Assembly (NCBI RefSeq): GCF_036178145.1
Contig: NZ_CP108067.1
Location: 2,356,001 to 2,420,000 of the forward strand
DNA length: 64,000 bases
Direction of reading: 5' to 3'
Source of the DNA: Streptomyces sp. NBC_00273
GTDB taxonomy: Bacteria > Actinomycetota > Actinomycetes > Streptomycetales > Streptomycetaceae
How positions within the stretch are numbered: the first letter of the stretch is position 1; each line of letters opens with the position of its first letter. A model generated the notes under the pieces. It saw only the letters and a program-made list of their open reading frames with translations. It did not search any database and was not told the DNA's origin. The translations under genes and the position numbers were made by a program. Positions 55,802 to 64,000 of this stretch are shown here, in pieces.

Positions 55802-57550
55802 ATGCGGCATGATGTCGCCGTGGGGACCGAGGGGGCGAACGCCCGGCTGATCGCAGGGCGCTACCGGCTGGACGCCAAGCTCGGACGCGGTGGCATGGGC
55901 ATCGTGTGGCGCGCCACCGACCAGCTGCTCGGCCGGAGCGTCGCCGTCAAGGAGGTCGCGCTCGACCTCGCGCTGTCCGAGGACGAGGCCCGGCACCAGC
56001 GTGAGCGCACGCTCCGCGAGGCACGGGCGGCCGCGCAGCTCAAGCACCCCCACATCATCGTGGTGCACGACATCGTCGAGGACGGCGAACTCCCTTACAT
56101 CGTCATGGAACTGGTCGAGGGCGGTTCCCTCGCCGACCGGCTCTCCCGGACCGGCCCGGTGGACGTCGCCGAGGCGGCCCGGATCGGGATCGCGCTGGTC
56201 GGCGCGTTGCGCACGGCGCACGCGGCCGGGGTGCTGCACCGGGACATCAAGCCGGCGAACGTGCTGCTGGAGGCGCCGGGCGGGCGGCCCGTGCTCACCG
56301 ACTTCGGGATCGCGCAGGTGTCGGGCGCCACGACGCTGACCACCACCGGGTCGTTCGTCGGGTCCCCCGAATACACCGCGCCCGAGCGGATGTCGGGGCG
56401 GACGCCGGCGGGGCCCGAGGCCGATCTGTGGTCGCTGGGCGCCCTGCTGTGCGCGGCCCTCAGCGGCGCCTCGCCCTTCCGGCGGGACTCGCTCGGCGGG
56501 ATCCTGCACGCGGTGGTCTTCGACGAGATCCGGCCGCCCGAGGCGTGCGGCGCGCTGCTGCCGGTGGTGCGGGGGCTGCTGGAGCGCGATCCGGCCGGAC
56601 GGCTCGACGCGGAGCGGGCCGAGCAGATGCTGCGGGCCTGTGCGGAGTCGGCGGCCCAGTACACCCCGACGCAGTACGCCCCGGCCCCGTACGGCCCGAC
56701 ACGGTCCGTTCCGGGCCCGCAGGCCCCCTCGCCGCAGGCCTCCTCGCCGCAAGCCCCGGCCCCGCAGGCTCCGGTCCCGCACGACCCGACGCGGCCCGGC
56801 GCGGCCCCGGTGTCCGCGCCGATGCCGGTATCGGCCGCCGTGCCCGCGCCCGGGCCCGTACGCGCCCCCGGGATGCGGCGGCCGGGGGCGGCGCTGATCG
56901 CCGGTCTGCTGATGGCCGCGATCGCCGGTGCGGGCGTGTCCGCCGCGCTGCTCGTGAACGACGGCGAGCGGGGCGGACAGACGTCCACGAGCGGGGCGGC
57001 CGGCCGGCCGCACACACCCGCCACCGGGACCGCCGCCACCGCCGCCACCGGCGCCCTCGGCGAGCGGATCGACACGGGCTCCCCCTCCTCCGATGACGAG
57101 CCCGCGCCCGCCGGCTACCGCGTCGTCACCGACCCGGAGGGATTCTCGCTCGCCGTACCGCTCGGCTTCACCCGCAAGGTGGAAGGTCCGCGGATCTTCT
57201 ACATGTCACCCGGTGAGGCCTTCCGCATCGGCATCAAGGTGGCCGAGCCCGAGTCGGGCGGCCCGCTCGCCGTCCATCAGCGGGCCCACGCCAAGGGGCC
57301 GGGGACCAACCCCGGTTACCGTGACGCCGAGGTCGTGACCACCTCGCAGAACGGCAGGCAGGCCGCCCTCTGGCTGTTCACCTGGGACGGCTTCTCGACG
57401 ACCGAGGGCCCCCGGCACACCCGCGACCTGTGCTGGGAGGAGGACGGCCGCCTGTACGACGTGTGGGTGTCCTCGCCGGTCCACCAGGGCGACGAGGCCC
57501 GGGGCTACTTCGACACCGCGGTGCGGACCTTCGTACGCACCGGGGACTGA
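55802..57550 (+). CDS. membrane-anchored serine/threonine protein kinase (PknB-type)
   Basis: A 582-residue kinase. Residues 21-285 hold the catalytic domain: glycine loop LGRGGMGIVW, ATP lysine Lys50 (VAVKEV), catalytic HRD at 146-148 (HRDIKPANVLL), Asp167 of DFG, and YTAPERM. A Pro/Ala/Gln-rich linker (285-360) leads to one membrane helix (LIAGLLMAAIAGAGVSAALL, about 364-386). The extracellular part (390-582) has no PASTA repeats and looks like a unique sensor domain. ATG 55802 has no clear ribosome site; GTG 55820 is the alternative. Likely senses an outside signal. Confidence 0.92.
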   Translation: MRHDVAVGTEGANARLIAGRYRLDAKLGRGGMGIVWRATDQLLGRSVAVKEVALDLALSEDEARHQRERTLREARAAAQLKHPHIIVVHDIVEDGELPYIVMELVEGGSLADRLSRTGPVDVAEAARIGIALVGALRTAHAAGVLHRDIKPANVLLEAPGGRPVLTDFGIAQVSGATTLTTTGSFVGSPEYTAPERMSGRTPAGPEADLWSLGALLCAALSGASPFRRDSLGGILHAVVFDEIRPPEACGALLPVVRGLLERDPAGRLDAERAEQMLRACAESAAQYTPTQYAPAPYGPTRSVPGPQAPSPQASSPQAPAPQAPVPHDPTRPGAAPVSAPMPVSAAVPAPGPVRAPGMRRPGAALIAGLLMAAIAGAGVSAALLVNDGERGGQTSTSGAAGRPHTPATGTAATAATGALGERIDTGSPSSDDEPAPAGYRVVTDPEGFSLAVPLGFTRKVEGPRIFYMSPGEAFRIGIKVAEPESGGPLAVHQRAHAKGPGTNPGYRDAEVVTTSQNGRQAALWLFTWDGFSTTEGPRHTRDLCWEEDGRLYDVWVSSPVHQGDEARGYFDTAVRTFVRTGD

Positions 57551-57932
57551 CACCCGCCGCAGCGCCCCGGTTCACCCGCCGGGCGCAGCCCACCACGGCA
57601 CCTGCACCGCCCCCGCTCCATGATCGGGGGAGCGGACCGACGGACCGGCGGACCCTCTCAGGGATGGTGGCGGATGGAACCGGACAGCCGAGGCACCCCT
57701 TGAGCACGGCTCCCCCGGCCCCCGCCGATCCGGCTCCGTCACCGGCCCCGGAGGGCCCCGCGGGCAAGCCGCCCGGCTTCTCGGGGAGGGCGGTGAGTCG
57801 ACGGATGCCACACGGCCTTCGCCGTCTTTGGACGAGGGCGATGCGTGAAGCCGCCCGGACAGCGTCACCGAGGTCCTCGTCAGCGCCGACCGACGATCGC
57901 GCCACGGGAACGACCCCCTAGGCTGGGGAGAC
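57551..57932. other. 382-bp intergenic region, no clear gene
   Basis: Between the kinase stop and the sensor-kinase start no frame with convincing protein character was found; the open frames are proline/alanine-rich by GC bias. The last 150 bp probably hold the promoter of the two-component pair. Nothing else was recognised. Confidence 0.5.
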
Positions 57933-59243
57933 ATGTCCGACTCCACGCCCCTCCCCGAACCGGCCGGCCCTCCAACGGTCGCCGTCCTGGCCGCGATACG
58001 CCGGCCGTTGCGGTTCCTCGGCTCGTGGTGGCCCTGGCGGTGCTGGGCGTACCTGGGCAGCGGGTTCCTCATCGGCTATCCCGTTCTGGTCGTCCTCGTC
58101 CTGCTCCTCGGGGTCGGAATGGCGCTGGCGGTCGTCGGGATCGGACTGCTCCTCCTGCTCGGCGCCGTCGTCGCCGTGGTGCCGCTGGGGGCGCTGGAGC
58201 GGTGGCGGCTGCGGTGGGTGGAGCCCGTGCCCGTGGCGGACCCGCACGCCTCCCTCGCCGGGGCCGGGCCAGCGGCCTGGCTGCGGACCCGGCTGCGGGA
58301 ACGGGCCACCTGGCGGGAGTTCGCGTACGCCACCCTGCTCGGGCCGGTCTTCGGGGCGGCCGGGTTCGCCGTGATCACGCTGCTGGCCTTCGCCCTGATC
58401 CTCGTCGCGACCCCGGCGATCGTCTGGGCCATCGCCCCGGACCACGTGATGCTGGTCCCCGGCCGGCCGGTCTCCGGGCCGCTGGAGGCCCTGGGCGGCA
58501 CGGCCGTCGGACTGGCCGGGATGCTGGTGGCGGCGTACGCGGGCGCCCTGCTCGCCGCGGCCCAGGTGAAGACCGCCCGCCTGTTGCTCGGACCGCGCGT
58601 GGAGGCCGACCGGATCCTGGAGCTCACCCGCTCCCGGGTCCGCCTGGTCGACGCCTTCGAAGCCGAACGTCGGCGCATCGAGCGGGACTTGCACGACGGC
58701 GCTCAGCAGCAGCTGGTCGCCCTCAGCATGACGCTCGGCCTCGCCGAGCTGGAACTGCGCGGCATCCCGCAGGCGGCCGGGGCCGCCGCCCTGGTGGCCC
58801 GGGGGCGCGGGGAGGCCAAGGTCGCCCTGGAGCAACTGCGCGACCTCGTACGGGGCATCCACCCGCAGGTCCTCACCGATCACGGGCTCGCGGCGGCCGT
58901 CGCCGAAGTGGCCCTGCGCCATCCCGTACCGGTGACCGTGGACCTCGACGTGCCCCGGCTGGCCGAATCGGTCGAGATCACGGCGTACTTCACCGTCACC
59001 GAGGCGCTCGCCAACGCGGCCAAGCACAGCGGTGCCTCGCGCGTCGCCGTGGTCGGTAAGGTCGAGGGTGACCGGCTCACTCTCACCGTCACCGACGACG
59101 GCCGCGGCGGCGCCGATCCCGGCGCGGGGGCGGGCCTGGCAGGACTCGCGGACAGGGTGGCGATGTTGAAGGGCAGGCTGGTGGTGTCCAGTCCGGTGGG
59201 CGGACCGACCCGACTCCGGGTGGAGGTCCCGTGCTCCGGCTGA
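57933..59243 (+). CDS. NarL/DesK-type sensor histidine kinase
   Basis: A 436-residue membrane histidine kinase. Four hydrophobic helices in two pairs (about 42-85 and 132-210), with no large outside loop, form the membrane sensor. The phospho-acceptor His254 lies in RRRIERDLHDGAQQQLVALS (HisKA_3). The ATPase N-box is TEALANAAKHSG, and the G-box is DDGRGGADPGAGAGLAGLAD. ATG 57933 is chosen. The stop overlaps the response regulator by 13 bases, so they are translationally coupled. The sensor type suggests membrane-state or cell-envelope signals. Confidence 0.93.
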   Translation: MSDSTPLPEPAGPPTVAVLAAIRRPLRFLGSWWPWRCWAYLGSGFLIGYPVLVVLVLLLGVGMALAVVGIGLLLLLGAVVAVVPLGALERWRLRWVEPVPVADPHASLAGAGPAAWLRTRLRERATWREFAYATLLGPVFGAAGFAVITLLAFALILVATPAIVWAIAPDHVMLVPGRPVSGPLEALGGTAVGLAGMLVAAYAGALLAAAQVKTARLLLGPRVEADRILELTRSRVRLVDAFEAERRRIERDLHDGAQQQLVALSMTLGLAELELRGIPQAAGAAALVARGRGEAKVALEQLRDLVRGIHPQVLTDHGLAAAVAEVALRHPVPVTVDLDVPRLAESVEITAYFTVTEALANAAKHSGASRVAVVGKVEGDRLTLTVTDDGRGGADPGAGAGLAGLADRVAMLKGRLVVSSPVGGPTRLRVEVPCSG

Positions 59244-59887
59244 TCCTCGCCGAGGACTCCGTACTGCTGCGCGCGGGGCTGACGGAACTCCTCACCCGCG
59301 GCGGCCACCAGGTCATCGCCGCCGTCGGGAGCGCCGAGGAGCTGGTGCGGGCGGTGGAGGCGCAGCGACCGGACGCCGTCGTGACCGATGTGCGGATGCC
59401 GCCCGGCTTCCGCGACGAGGGTCTGCGGGCCGCGCTGGAACTCCGTTCCCGGGACGCCTCGTTGCCCGTTCTCGTGCTCTCGCAGTACGTGGCCACGGCC
59501 TACGCCACCCAGCTGCTCACGGGTGCCTCCGCGGCCGGGCTGGGCTACCTCCTCAAGGACCGGGTCGGCGAGGTGGCCGAGTTCCTCGACGCCCTCCAGC
59601 AGGTCGCCGAGGGCCGTACGGTCATCGACCCCGAGGTGGTACGGGTCCTGCTCAGCCGGCAGTCCGAGGAGCGGCCGCTGGCCCGGCTGACCCCGCGGGA
59701 GCGGGAGGTGCTGACCCTGATGGCCTCGGGCCTCAACAACCAGGCCCTGGCGGCCCGGCTGTTCATCACCGAGGCCGCCGTCGTCAAACACGCGTCCAGC
59801 ATCTTCATGAAGCTCGACCTGGACGCCACGGAGGGCAACCGCCGCGTCCTGGCGGTCCTGGCCCACCTGTCGGGCCAGGAGGCCTAG
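59231..59887 (+). CDS. NarL/LuxR-type response regulator
   Basis: A 218-residue regulator starting GTG 59231 inside the kinase gene. The receiver has Glu8-Asp9 and phospho-acceptor Asp53 (VVTDVRMPP), and Lys in YLLKDR. The C-terminal LuxR-type helix-turn-helix is LTPREREVLTLMASGLNNQA and LAARLFITEAAVVKHASSIF. The last residues (HLSGQEA) and the stop codon TAG lie within copy D of the dispersed 33-bp motif, so the native C-terminus may have been altered slightly. Confidence 0.93.
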   Translation: MLRLILAEDSVLLRAGLTELLTRGGHQVIAAVGSAEELVRAVEAQRPDAVVTDVRMPPGFRDEGLRAALELRSRDASLPVLVLSQYVATAYATQLLTGASAAGLGYLLKDRVGEVAEFLDALQQVAEGRTVIDPEVVRVLLSRQSEERPLARLTPREREVLTLMASGLNNQALAARLFITEAAVVKHASSIFMKLDLDATEGNRRVLAVLAHLSGQEA

Positions 59888-59915
59888 TACTGCGACCCGA
59901 ATGGTTCACCGGGTC
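59884..59915 (+). repeat. dispersed 33-bp motif, copy D
   Basis: CTAGTACTGCGACCCGAATG then GTTCACCGGGT, matching the copies near 34 kb. It overlaps the last codon and the stop of the response-regulator gene. Confidence 0.65.
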
Positions 59916-59959
59916 ACGAAGCCCGGCACGACGCTCACCTCGCTTACCTGAACGACCCC

Positions 59960-60076
59960 GTGACCCGCGCGGCGGGAGAGGACCGCGTCGAGGTCCACTG
60001 CGTCGTGCCGAGGTTCGTCGTGGTCTTCATCGAGGCCGACGTCTACGACGCGGCGCGCGGCTTCCACGAGATCTAG
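59960..60076 (+). pseudogene. orphan 38-codon fragment with strong coding bias
   Basis: From GTG 59960 the frame runs 38 codons to TAG 60076 with nearly all third positions G or C. The peptide includes RVEVHCVVPRFVVVFIEADV and YDAARGF. It is in the same frame as the response regulator, 72 bases after its stop; the stretch between has poor codon bias and holds the dispersed motif. It looks like the end of a gene whose front was lost, or a very small protein. Its stop overlaps the stop of the convergent fusion gene (CTAG). Confidence 0.35.
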
Positions 60077-62694
60077 GCCGTTGCTCGGCCAGATCCGGAA
60101 GGGACGGCCTCGGGGGTGTCCCCGCGCGGGGTGCCGGGCCTGAGCAGCAGGGCGGCCGGCAGGGTCGCGAGCAGGAGGGCGCCGACCGCGCACCAGAGGG
60201 TGGTGGTGTAGGCGCCCAGCATCCGGGCGAACACATCGGTGTCGTCCGAGACCTGGCCCAGGCGGCTCACCAGGACGGTGCCGAGCACCGCCCCGCCGAT
60301 CGCCTGCCCCAGGTAGTGGGCCGCGCCGAGGGCCGCCGAGGCCGCACCCGCGTGGCGCGGGGCCACCCCGGCGGTCGCGGTGGCGTAGAGGGGGGCCAGG
60401 GCCAGGCCCAGGCCGACGCCGGTGAGCAGCATGCCGGGCAGCACCCCGGTCGCGTAGGTGGACGCACCCCCCGCACCGGCCAGCAGGGCCAGCCCGATGG
60501 CGGTGACCACCAGGCCCGGCAGGACCAGGACGCGCGGCGCGAGACGGGGCAGCAGGCGGGCGGAGACCTGGGTGGCGGCCACGATGGCCGCGGCGACCAG
60601 GGGCAGGTGGGCCGTCCCGGACGCGGCAGGCCCCTCGCCGCGGATCTGCTGGGCGAAGAAGCCCAGGGCCGGGAGGAGGGCGACCAGGGCGACGCCGGTG
60701 AAGAGGACGGCCAGGAGGGAGGCGAGGCGGCTCCGGTCGGCGAGGACGTACGCCGGGAGCAGGGTGCCGGACGTGCTGGTCTGCCACCACAGGAAGGCGG
60801 CGAGCAGCGCGATGCCGCCCACGAGCAGGAGCAGGCTCGGGACGACGGCCCAGCCGGTGGTCTGGGCCTCGGCGAGGCCGTAGGCGAGGGCGGCGGATCC
60901 CGCCGTGCCGAGGAGTACGCCGAGTCCGTCGAACCGGGCTCCGGTACGGCCCGGACGGGCCGGCAGCAGGGTGAGCGCGCCGATCAGGGCGAGCACGGCG
61001 AGCGGGACGACCGACCACAGGGCCCAGCGCCAGTCCAGGGTCTCGGCGAGCCACCCTCCCGTGAACACGCCGAACGCACCGCCGCCCGCGGCGACCGCCG
61101 CGTAGATCCCGAAGGCCCGCCCGCGTTCCCGGGGGTCGGTGAATCCGGTGGCCACCAGGGACAGTGCGGCCGGGACGAGCAGGGCGGCGAAGGCGCCCTG
61201 GAGGGCGCGGGCGGTGATCAGCAGTCCGGAGCTGCCGACCGCGCCGCCGAGCACGTCGGCCGCAGCGAATCCGATCAGGCCGGCCACCAGCATCCGCCGG
61301 GCCCCGAGCAGGTCGACGAGGTGTCCGCCGAGCAGCAGCAGTCCGCCGAGGGCGACCAGGTAGGCGCTGAAGACCGGGCCCAGGCCGTCGGCGCTGAGGG
61401 CGAGGTCGGCATGGATCTGCGGAACGAGCAGGTTGAAGTGCGTCGCTTCGACGAGCACCAGCAGCTGCGTCAGGGCGAGGACCGCGAGGCCCCACCAGCG
61501 CCTCGGGTGCGGGGGCGCGGGGACGGACGGGTCGCCGGGGAGGGGGCCCGGGGGCGGACCGAAGCCGCCCGCGGGACCGAAGTGACCGGGCGCCGTGGGG
61601 GCGTACGCGGGCGGTGTCGCGGGCGGCGGGGCTTCCTGCCGGGACTGTGCCGGCACGAGGCGGGGGTCCGGCGTCTTCTCGACGGGCTTCTTCTCGACGG
61701 ACGTCTTCTCGACGGGCGTCTTCTCGACGGGCGTCCCGTCGGCAGGCGTCCCCTCGGCAGGGGCCCCGCCGCCGGCTCCGGCTCCTGCCGGGGACGCCGG
61801 GGCGTAGTCCAGCAGCCGCGCCGCATGTCGGCCCAGTTGGGCCAGCACCGCGCCCGGAAGCCATTCCCCGGCGGCGTCCGCCGCCGTACGCGCCGCCACC
61901 TCCTCGGGGGTGGGACGCCGGGCCGGGTCCTTGTGCAGGCACGCACCGACGAGTTCGACCAGCGACTCGGGTACTCCGGTCAGGTCCGCCTCCTCCTCGG
62001 CGATCCGGAAGAGGTGGGCGTTCAGACCGGAGTTCTTGGCGCCGAAGAGCATGCGTCCCGTGGCGGCGTACACGAGGACCGCGCCGAGGCAGAAGACGTC
62101 GCTGGAGGGGCCCAGTTCGAGACCGCGGACCTGTTCCGGCGACATGAATCCCGGTGAGCCGATCAGCATGCCGGTGCGGGTGTGCAGGCTGTCGCCGGTC
62201 AGGCTCTCCATCGCCCGCGCGATGCCGAAGTCGATGACCCGCGGCCCGTCGACGGTGACGAGCACGTTGGACGGCTTCAGGTCGCGGTGGACCAGGCCCG
62301 CCTCGTGCACGGCCCGCAGGGCATGGGCGAGCCGGTTGGCGAGGGTCCGCACCGAGTCCTCGGGCAGCGGGCCGAACTGCCGGGCGACCACGGTCTGCAG
62401 GTCCGGCCCCGGGATGTACTGGGTCGCCACCCAGGGCACGGCGGCTTCGGTGTCGGCGTCGAGCACCGCCGCCGTCCAGCTGCCGCCCACCCGCCGTGCG
62501 GCGGCCACCTCGCGCGCGAACCTCCTGCGGAATTCGGGGTTCCCGGCGAACTCCGGCTGGACCACCTTCACGGCAACGGTTCGGCCGCCCTCGGAGCGGC
62601 CCAGGTAGACCAGGCCCATGCCACCCGCACCCAGCCGGGCGATCAAGCGGTACGGTCCGATACGGCTCGGGTCTTCGGCGATCAGCTGATCCAC
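60073..62694 (-). CDS. serine/threonine kinase fused to MFS transporter
   Basis: An 873-residue fusion in one frame. Residues 12-280: protein kinase with LGAGGMGLVY, ATP lysine Lys43, HRD/K at 136-140 (VHRDLKPSNVLV), Asp155 of DFG, and SPEQV in place of APE. Residues 285-395: flexible linker with pentapeptides VEKTP, VEKTS, VEKKP (15-bp DNA units). Residues 397-855: a 14-helix DHA2-like MFS transporter (LLLLGGHLVDLLGARRMLVA as motif A). GTG 62694 is chosen because it begins VDQLIAEDPSRIGPYRLI, the normal kinase N-terminus; the frame is open a further 9 codons. The kinase probably controls its own exporter by phosphorylation. Confidence 0.9.
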   Translation of the reverse strand: MDQLIAEDPSRIGPYRLIARLGAGGMGLVYLGRSEGGRTVAVKVVQPEFAGNPEFRRRFAREVAAARRVGGSWTAAVLDADTEAAVPWVATQYIPGPDLQTVVARQFGPLPEDSVRTLANRLAHALRAVHEAGLVHRDLKPSNVLVTVDGPRVIDFGIARAMESLTGDSLHTRTGMLIGSPGFMSPEQVRGLELGPSSDVFCLGAVLVYAATGRMLFGAKNSGLNAHLFRIAEEEADLTGVPESLVELVGACLHKDPARRPTPEEVAARTAADAAGEWLPGAVLAQLGRHAARLLDYAPASPAGAGAGGGAPAEGTPADGTPVEKTPVEKTSVEKKPVEKTPDPRLVPAQSRQEAPPPATPPAYAPTAPGHFGPAGGFGPPPGPLPGDPSVPAPPHPRRWWGLAVLALTQLLVLVEATHFNLLVPQIHADLALSADGLGPVFSAYLVALGGLLLLGGHLVDLLGARRMLVAGLIGFAAADVLGGAVGSSGLLITARALQGAFAALLVPAALSLVATGFTDPRERGRAFGIYAAVAAGGGAFGVFTGGWLAETLDWRWALWSVVPLAVLALIGALTLLPARPGRTGARFDGLGVLLGTAGSAALAYGLAEAQTTGWAVVPSLLLLVGGIALLAAFLWWQTSTSGTLLPAYVLADRSRLASLLAVLFTGVALVALLPALGFFAQQIRGEGPAASGTAHLPLVAAAIVAATQVSARLLPRLAPRVLVLPGLVVTAIGLALLAGAGGASTYATGVLPGMLLTGVGLGLALAPLYATATAGVAPRHAGAASAALGAAHYLGQAIGGAVLGTVLVSRLGQVSDDTDVFARMLGAYTTTLWCAVGALLLATLPAALLLRPGTPRGDTPEAVPSGSGRATA

Positions 62695-62734
62695 GGAGCG
62701 AAGGCTAGTGCAACGAGCCAATGCGCAGGGGCCG

Positions 62735-64000
62735 TCAGGCGAAACGTCCTCCCTCCCGCTCGTTCCGTACCCGCGGCCGCCCGTCCGACGGTCGGAGCCG
62801 GTACGAGCCCGCCACCACGCGCGAGACGCCCGGTACGGCCACCGAGCGGGCCCAGACCGACAGCAGGACCGGCAGCGCCAGGTACCCGAAGCGGCCCGCC
62901 GGGGCCAGGAGGAAGGCCAGCGTGAGGCCGAGGGCGAGGCGGTCCGCGGCGGCCGCCACCGTACGCGGCGGCCGGAGGAGCAGGGAGAGGGTCACCGCGA
63001 GACCCCCCGCCAGCAGCAGACCCACCGTCAGGTACCAGCCCCAGGAACCCAGTTCGGCCAGGAGGCGCCCGGGCAACGGGCTGCTCGCCGGGGTCGGCAC
63101 CTCCGCCCGCCCGGTGGGGAAGGCGAACACCTGGCGCCACAGCTCCGCCGGCTGGAGCAGTGCGGCCGGCAGCACCAGCAGGGCCGTACCGCCGAACGCC
63201 ACCAGGGCGCAGCGCACCGCCGCCCGCCCGCCCCGGCAGACCGCGAGCAGGGCGACGGCCACCGCGACCGCGGGCAGCGCCGTCCACTTCAGTGCGCACG
63301 CCCCGGCGAGGGCCGCCCCGGAAAGGACGGGCCGCCCGGCGGCGGCCGCTGCCAGCGCCAGGCAGCAGAGCCCGGCCAGCGGCAGGTCCACCCCGCTCAC
63401 CGCCAGGGGCAGGGCCACCACCGGCGAGGCCACCAGGACGGGCAGCAGCCGGCCCGGCCCACCGACCGGCCCGCCGCCGGCCCCATCGACCGGTCCGCCG
63501 CCGGTCCCGCCGCCGGCCCCACCGACCAGCAGCCGCCGGGCCGCCCCCAGGCAGCCGAACAGCACGGCCGCGCACCAGATGCGGGCGTCCCCCAGCAAGC
63601 GCACCACCCAGCCGTCACCGCCGCCGTCGCCCCCCAGCAGCGCACGCGGTACCCCGAGCAGCGCCATGCCCGGCAGGTAGGGGGTGTACTCCTCGACGTG
63701 CCCGGGCCGGTCGACGTAGAGCCGACCGGACTCCAGCAGGAGCCGTCCGGACCGTTCGATGACCGTCACCTCCGATTGCCCCCGGCCGGTCAGGACCAGA
63801 CACAGGAGGGGTACGGCGACGGCGCCCAGCAGGGCGACGGCGAGCGCCGCGCGTCGGCGGCCGAGTGCGGTGGCCGCGGCGGCCCCGAGGTATCCGGTGG
63901 CGGCGCACCAGCCCCACAGCCGGTGCGGCGCCAGCGAGGAGAACAGCGGGAAGGACAGCGCCCATGCGGCGGCGAGCAACCAGAGCAACCAGCCGGTGGC
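62735..64000 (-). CDS. polytopic membrane protein, glycosyltransferase-87-like, partial
   Basis: At least 421 residues, open to the right edge, so the N-terminus is missing. About ten to twelve hydrophobic helices are separated by short loops, with YTPYLPGMALLGVPRALLGG and CALKWTALPAVAVAVALLAV, the pattern of GT87/DUF2029-type mannosyltransferase-like membrane proteins. The first membrane segment in view is LLWLLAAAWALSFPLFSSLA. A glycine-rich loop from short DNA repeats (near 63450-63530) interrupts the middle. The family call is from helix pattern and Lys/Trp motif only. It ends 40 bp upstream of the kinase-MFS start, in the same direction, so both may share a transcript. Confidence 0.75.
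   Translation of the reverse strand, partial: ATGWLLWLLAAAWALSFPLFSSLAPHRLWGWCAATGYLGAAAATALGRRRAALAVALLGAVAVPLLCLVLTGRGQSEVTVIERSGRLLLESGRLYVDRPGHVEEYTPYLPGMALLGVPRALLGGDGGGDGWVVRLLGDARIWCAAVLFGCLGAARRLLVGGAGGGTGGGPVDGAGGGPVGGPGRLLPVLVASPVVALPLAVSGVDLPLAGLCCLALAAAAAGRPVLSGAALAGACALKWTALPAVAVAVALLAVCRGGRAAVRCALVAFGGTALLVLPAALLQPAELWRQVFAFPTGRAEVPTPASSPLPGRLLAELGSWGWYLTVGLLLAGGLAVTLSLLLRPPRTVAAAADRLALGLTLAFLLAPAGRFGYLALPVLLSVWARSVAVPGVSRVVAGSYRLRPSDGRPRVRNEREGGRFA

Noticed and set aside
57430..57921. 163-codon frame between the kinase and the two-component genes
   Set aside because: It overlaps the kinase gene in another frame and is Pro/Ala/Arg-rich without family features.

Overview
The window is chromosomal DNA of a high-GC actinomycete, almost certainly a Streptomyces. 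The evidence is a strong preference for G or C in third codon positions, many GTG and TTG starts, a WhiB-like iron-sulfur regulator, an SsgA-like sporulation protein, a WXG100-type cassette, a LigD-type split end-joining ligase pair, and many one- and two-component regulators. No rRNA, tRNA, CRISPR array or prophage was seen. One complete insertion sequence (IS110 family) is present.

Layout. 0-1.9 kb: a truncated helix-turn-helix regulator faces a chain of small overlapping genes, closed by a small XRE regulator. 2-7.3 kb: BCCT osmolyte transporter, long-chain acyl-CoA ligase, divergent MerR regulator, maltokinase-cap-like protein, then a strong hairpin terminator. 7.3-14.2 kb: a leftward lipid-degradation operon (FadB-type multifunctional enzyme, thiolase, acyl-CoA dehydrogenase, LLM oxidoreductase, CaiB/BaiF CoA-transferase). 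14.4-19 kb: enoyl-reductase-like protein, endonuclease V, YciI protein, a repeat-rich 530-bp gap, GNAT acetyltransferase, secreted BNR-repeat protein. 19-23 kb: amidohydrolase and TetR facing an NCS1 permease across a shared operator. 23-27 kb: SsgA-like protein, ABC-F protein, acyl-ACP desaturase behind a large palindrome.

27-30 kb: a four-gene overlapping cassette that starts with WXG100/ESX-like helical proteins, abutting a wbl gene, then a VOC protein. 30.9-32.2 kb: the IS110 element, set just upstream of a tetR gene that shares an operator-like motif with the convergent hydrolase. 34-39 kb: accessory genes (phosphatase, barstar-like, lipoprotein, HTH-REC fusion), a dispersed 33-bp repeat and a striking two-tier hairpin. 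39-46 kb: LigD polymerase and ligase as divergent genes, two flavoproteins, an XRE-cupin regulator and a Nudix hydrolase. 46-50.4 kb: GPP34 protein, a drug-efflux MFS with a C-terminal winged-helix-like tail, and a GH4 glycosidase. 50.5-55.7 kb: an MmyB-type XRE regulator facing an XRE / HExxH-protease / 7-TM protein operon, then a DUF4239 protein and a proline-rich membrane protein. 55.8-64 kb: a Ser/Thr kinase, a NarL-type two-component pair, a kinase fused to an MFS transporter, and a truncated polytopic membrane protein.

The points judged most worth follow-up are the kinase-MFS fusion (60073-62694), the XRE/HExxH/7-TM cluster with its TGTGGC-rich control region (50527-54190), the IS110 element with definable ends, the dispersed 33-bp motif, the HTH-coiled-coil-receiver fusion, and several palindromic operator candidates. 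All functions are read from motifs and family knowledge; no search was run.
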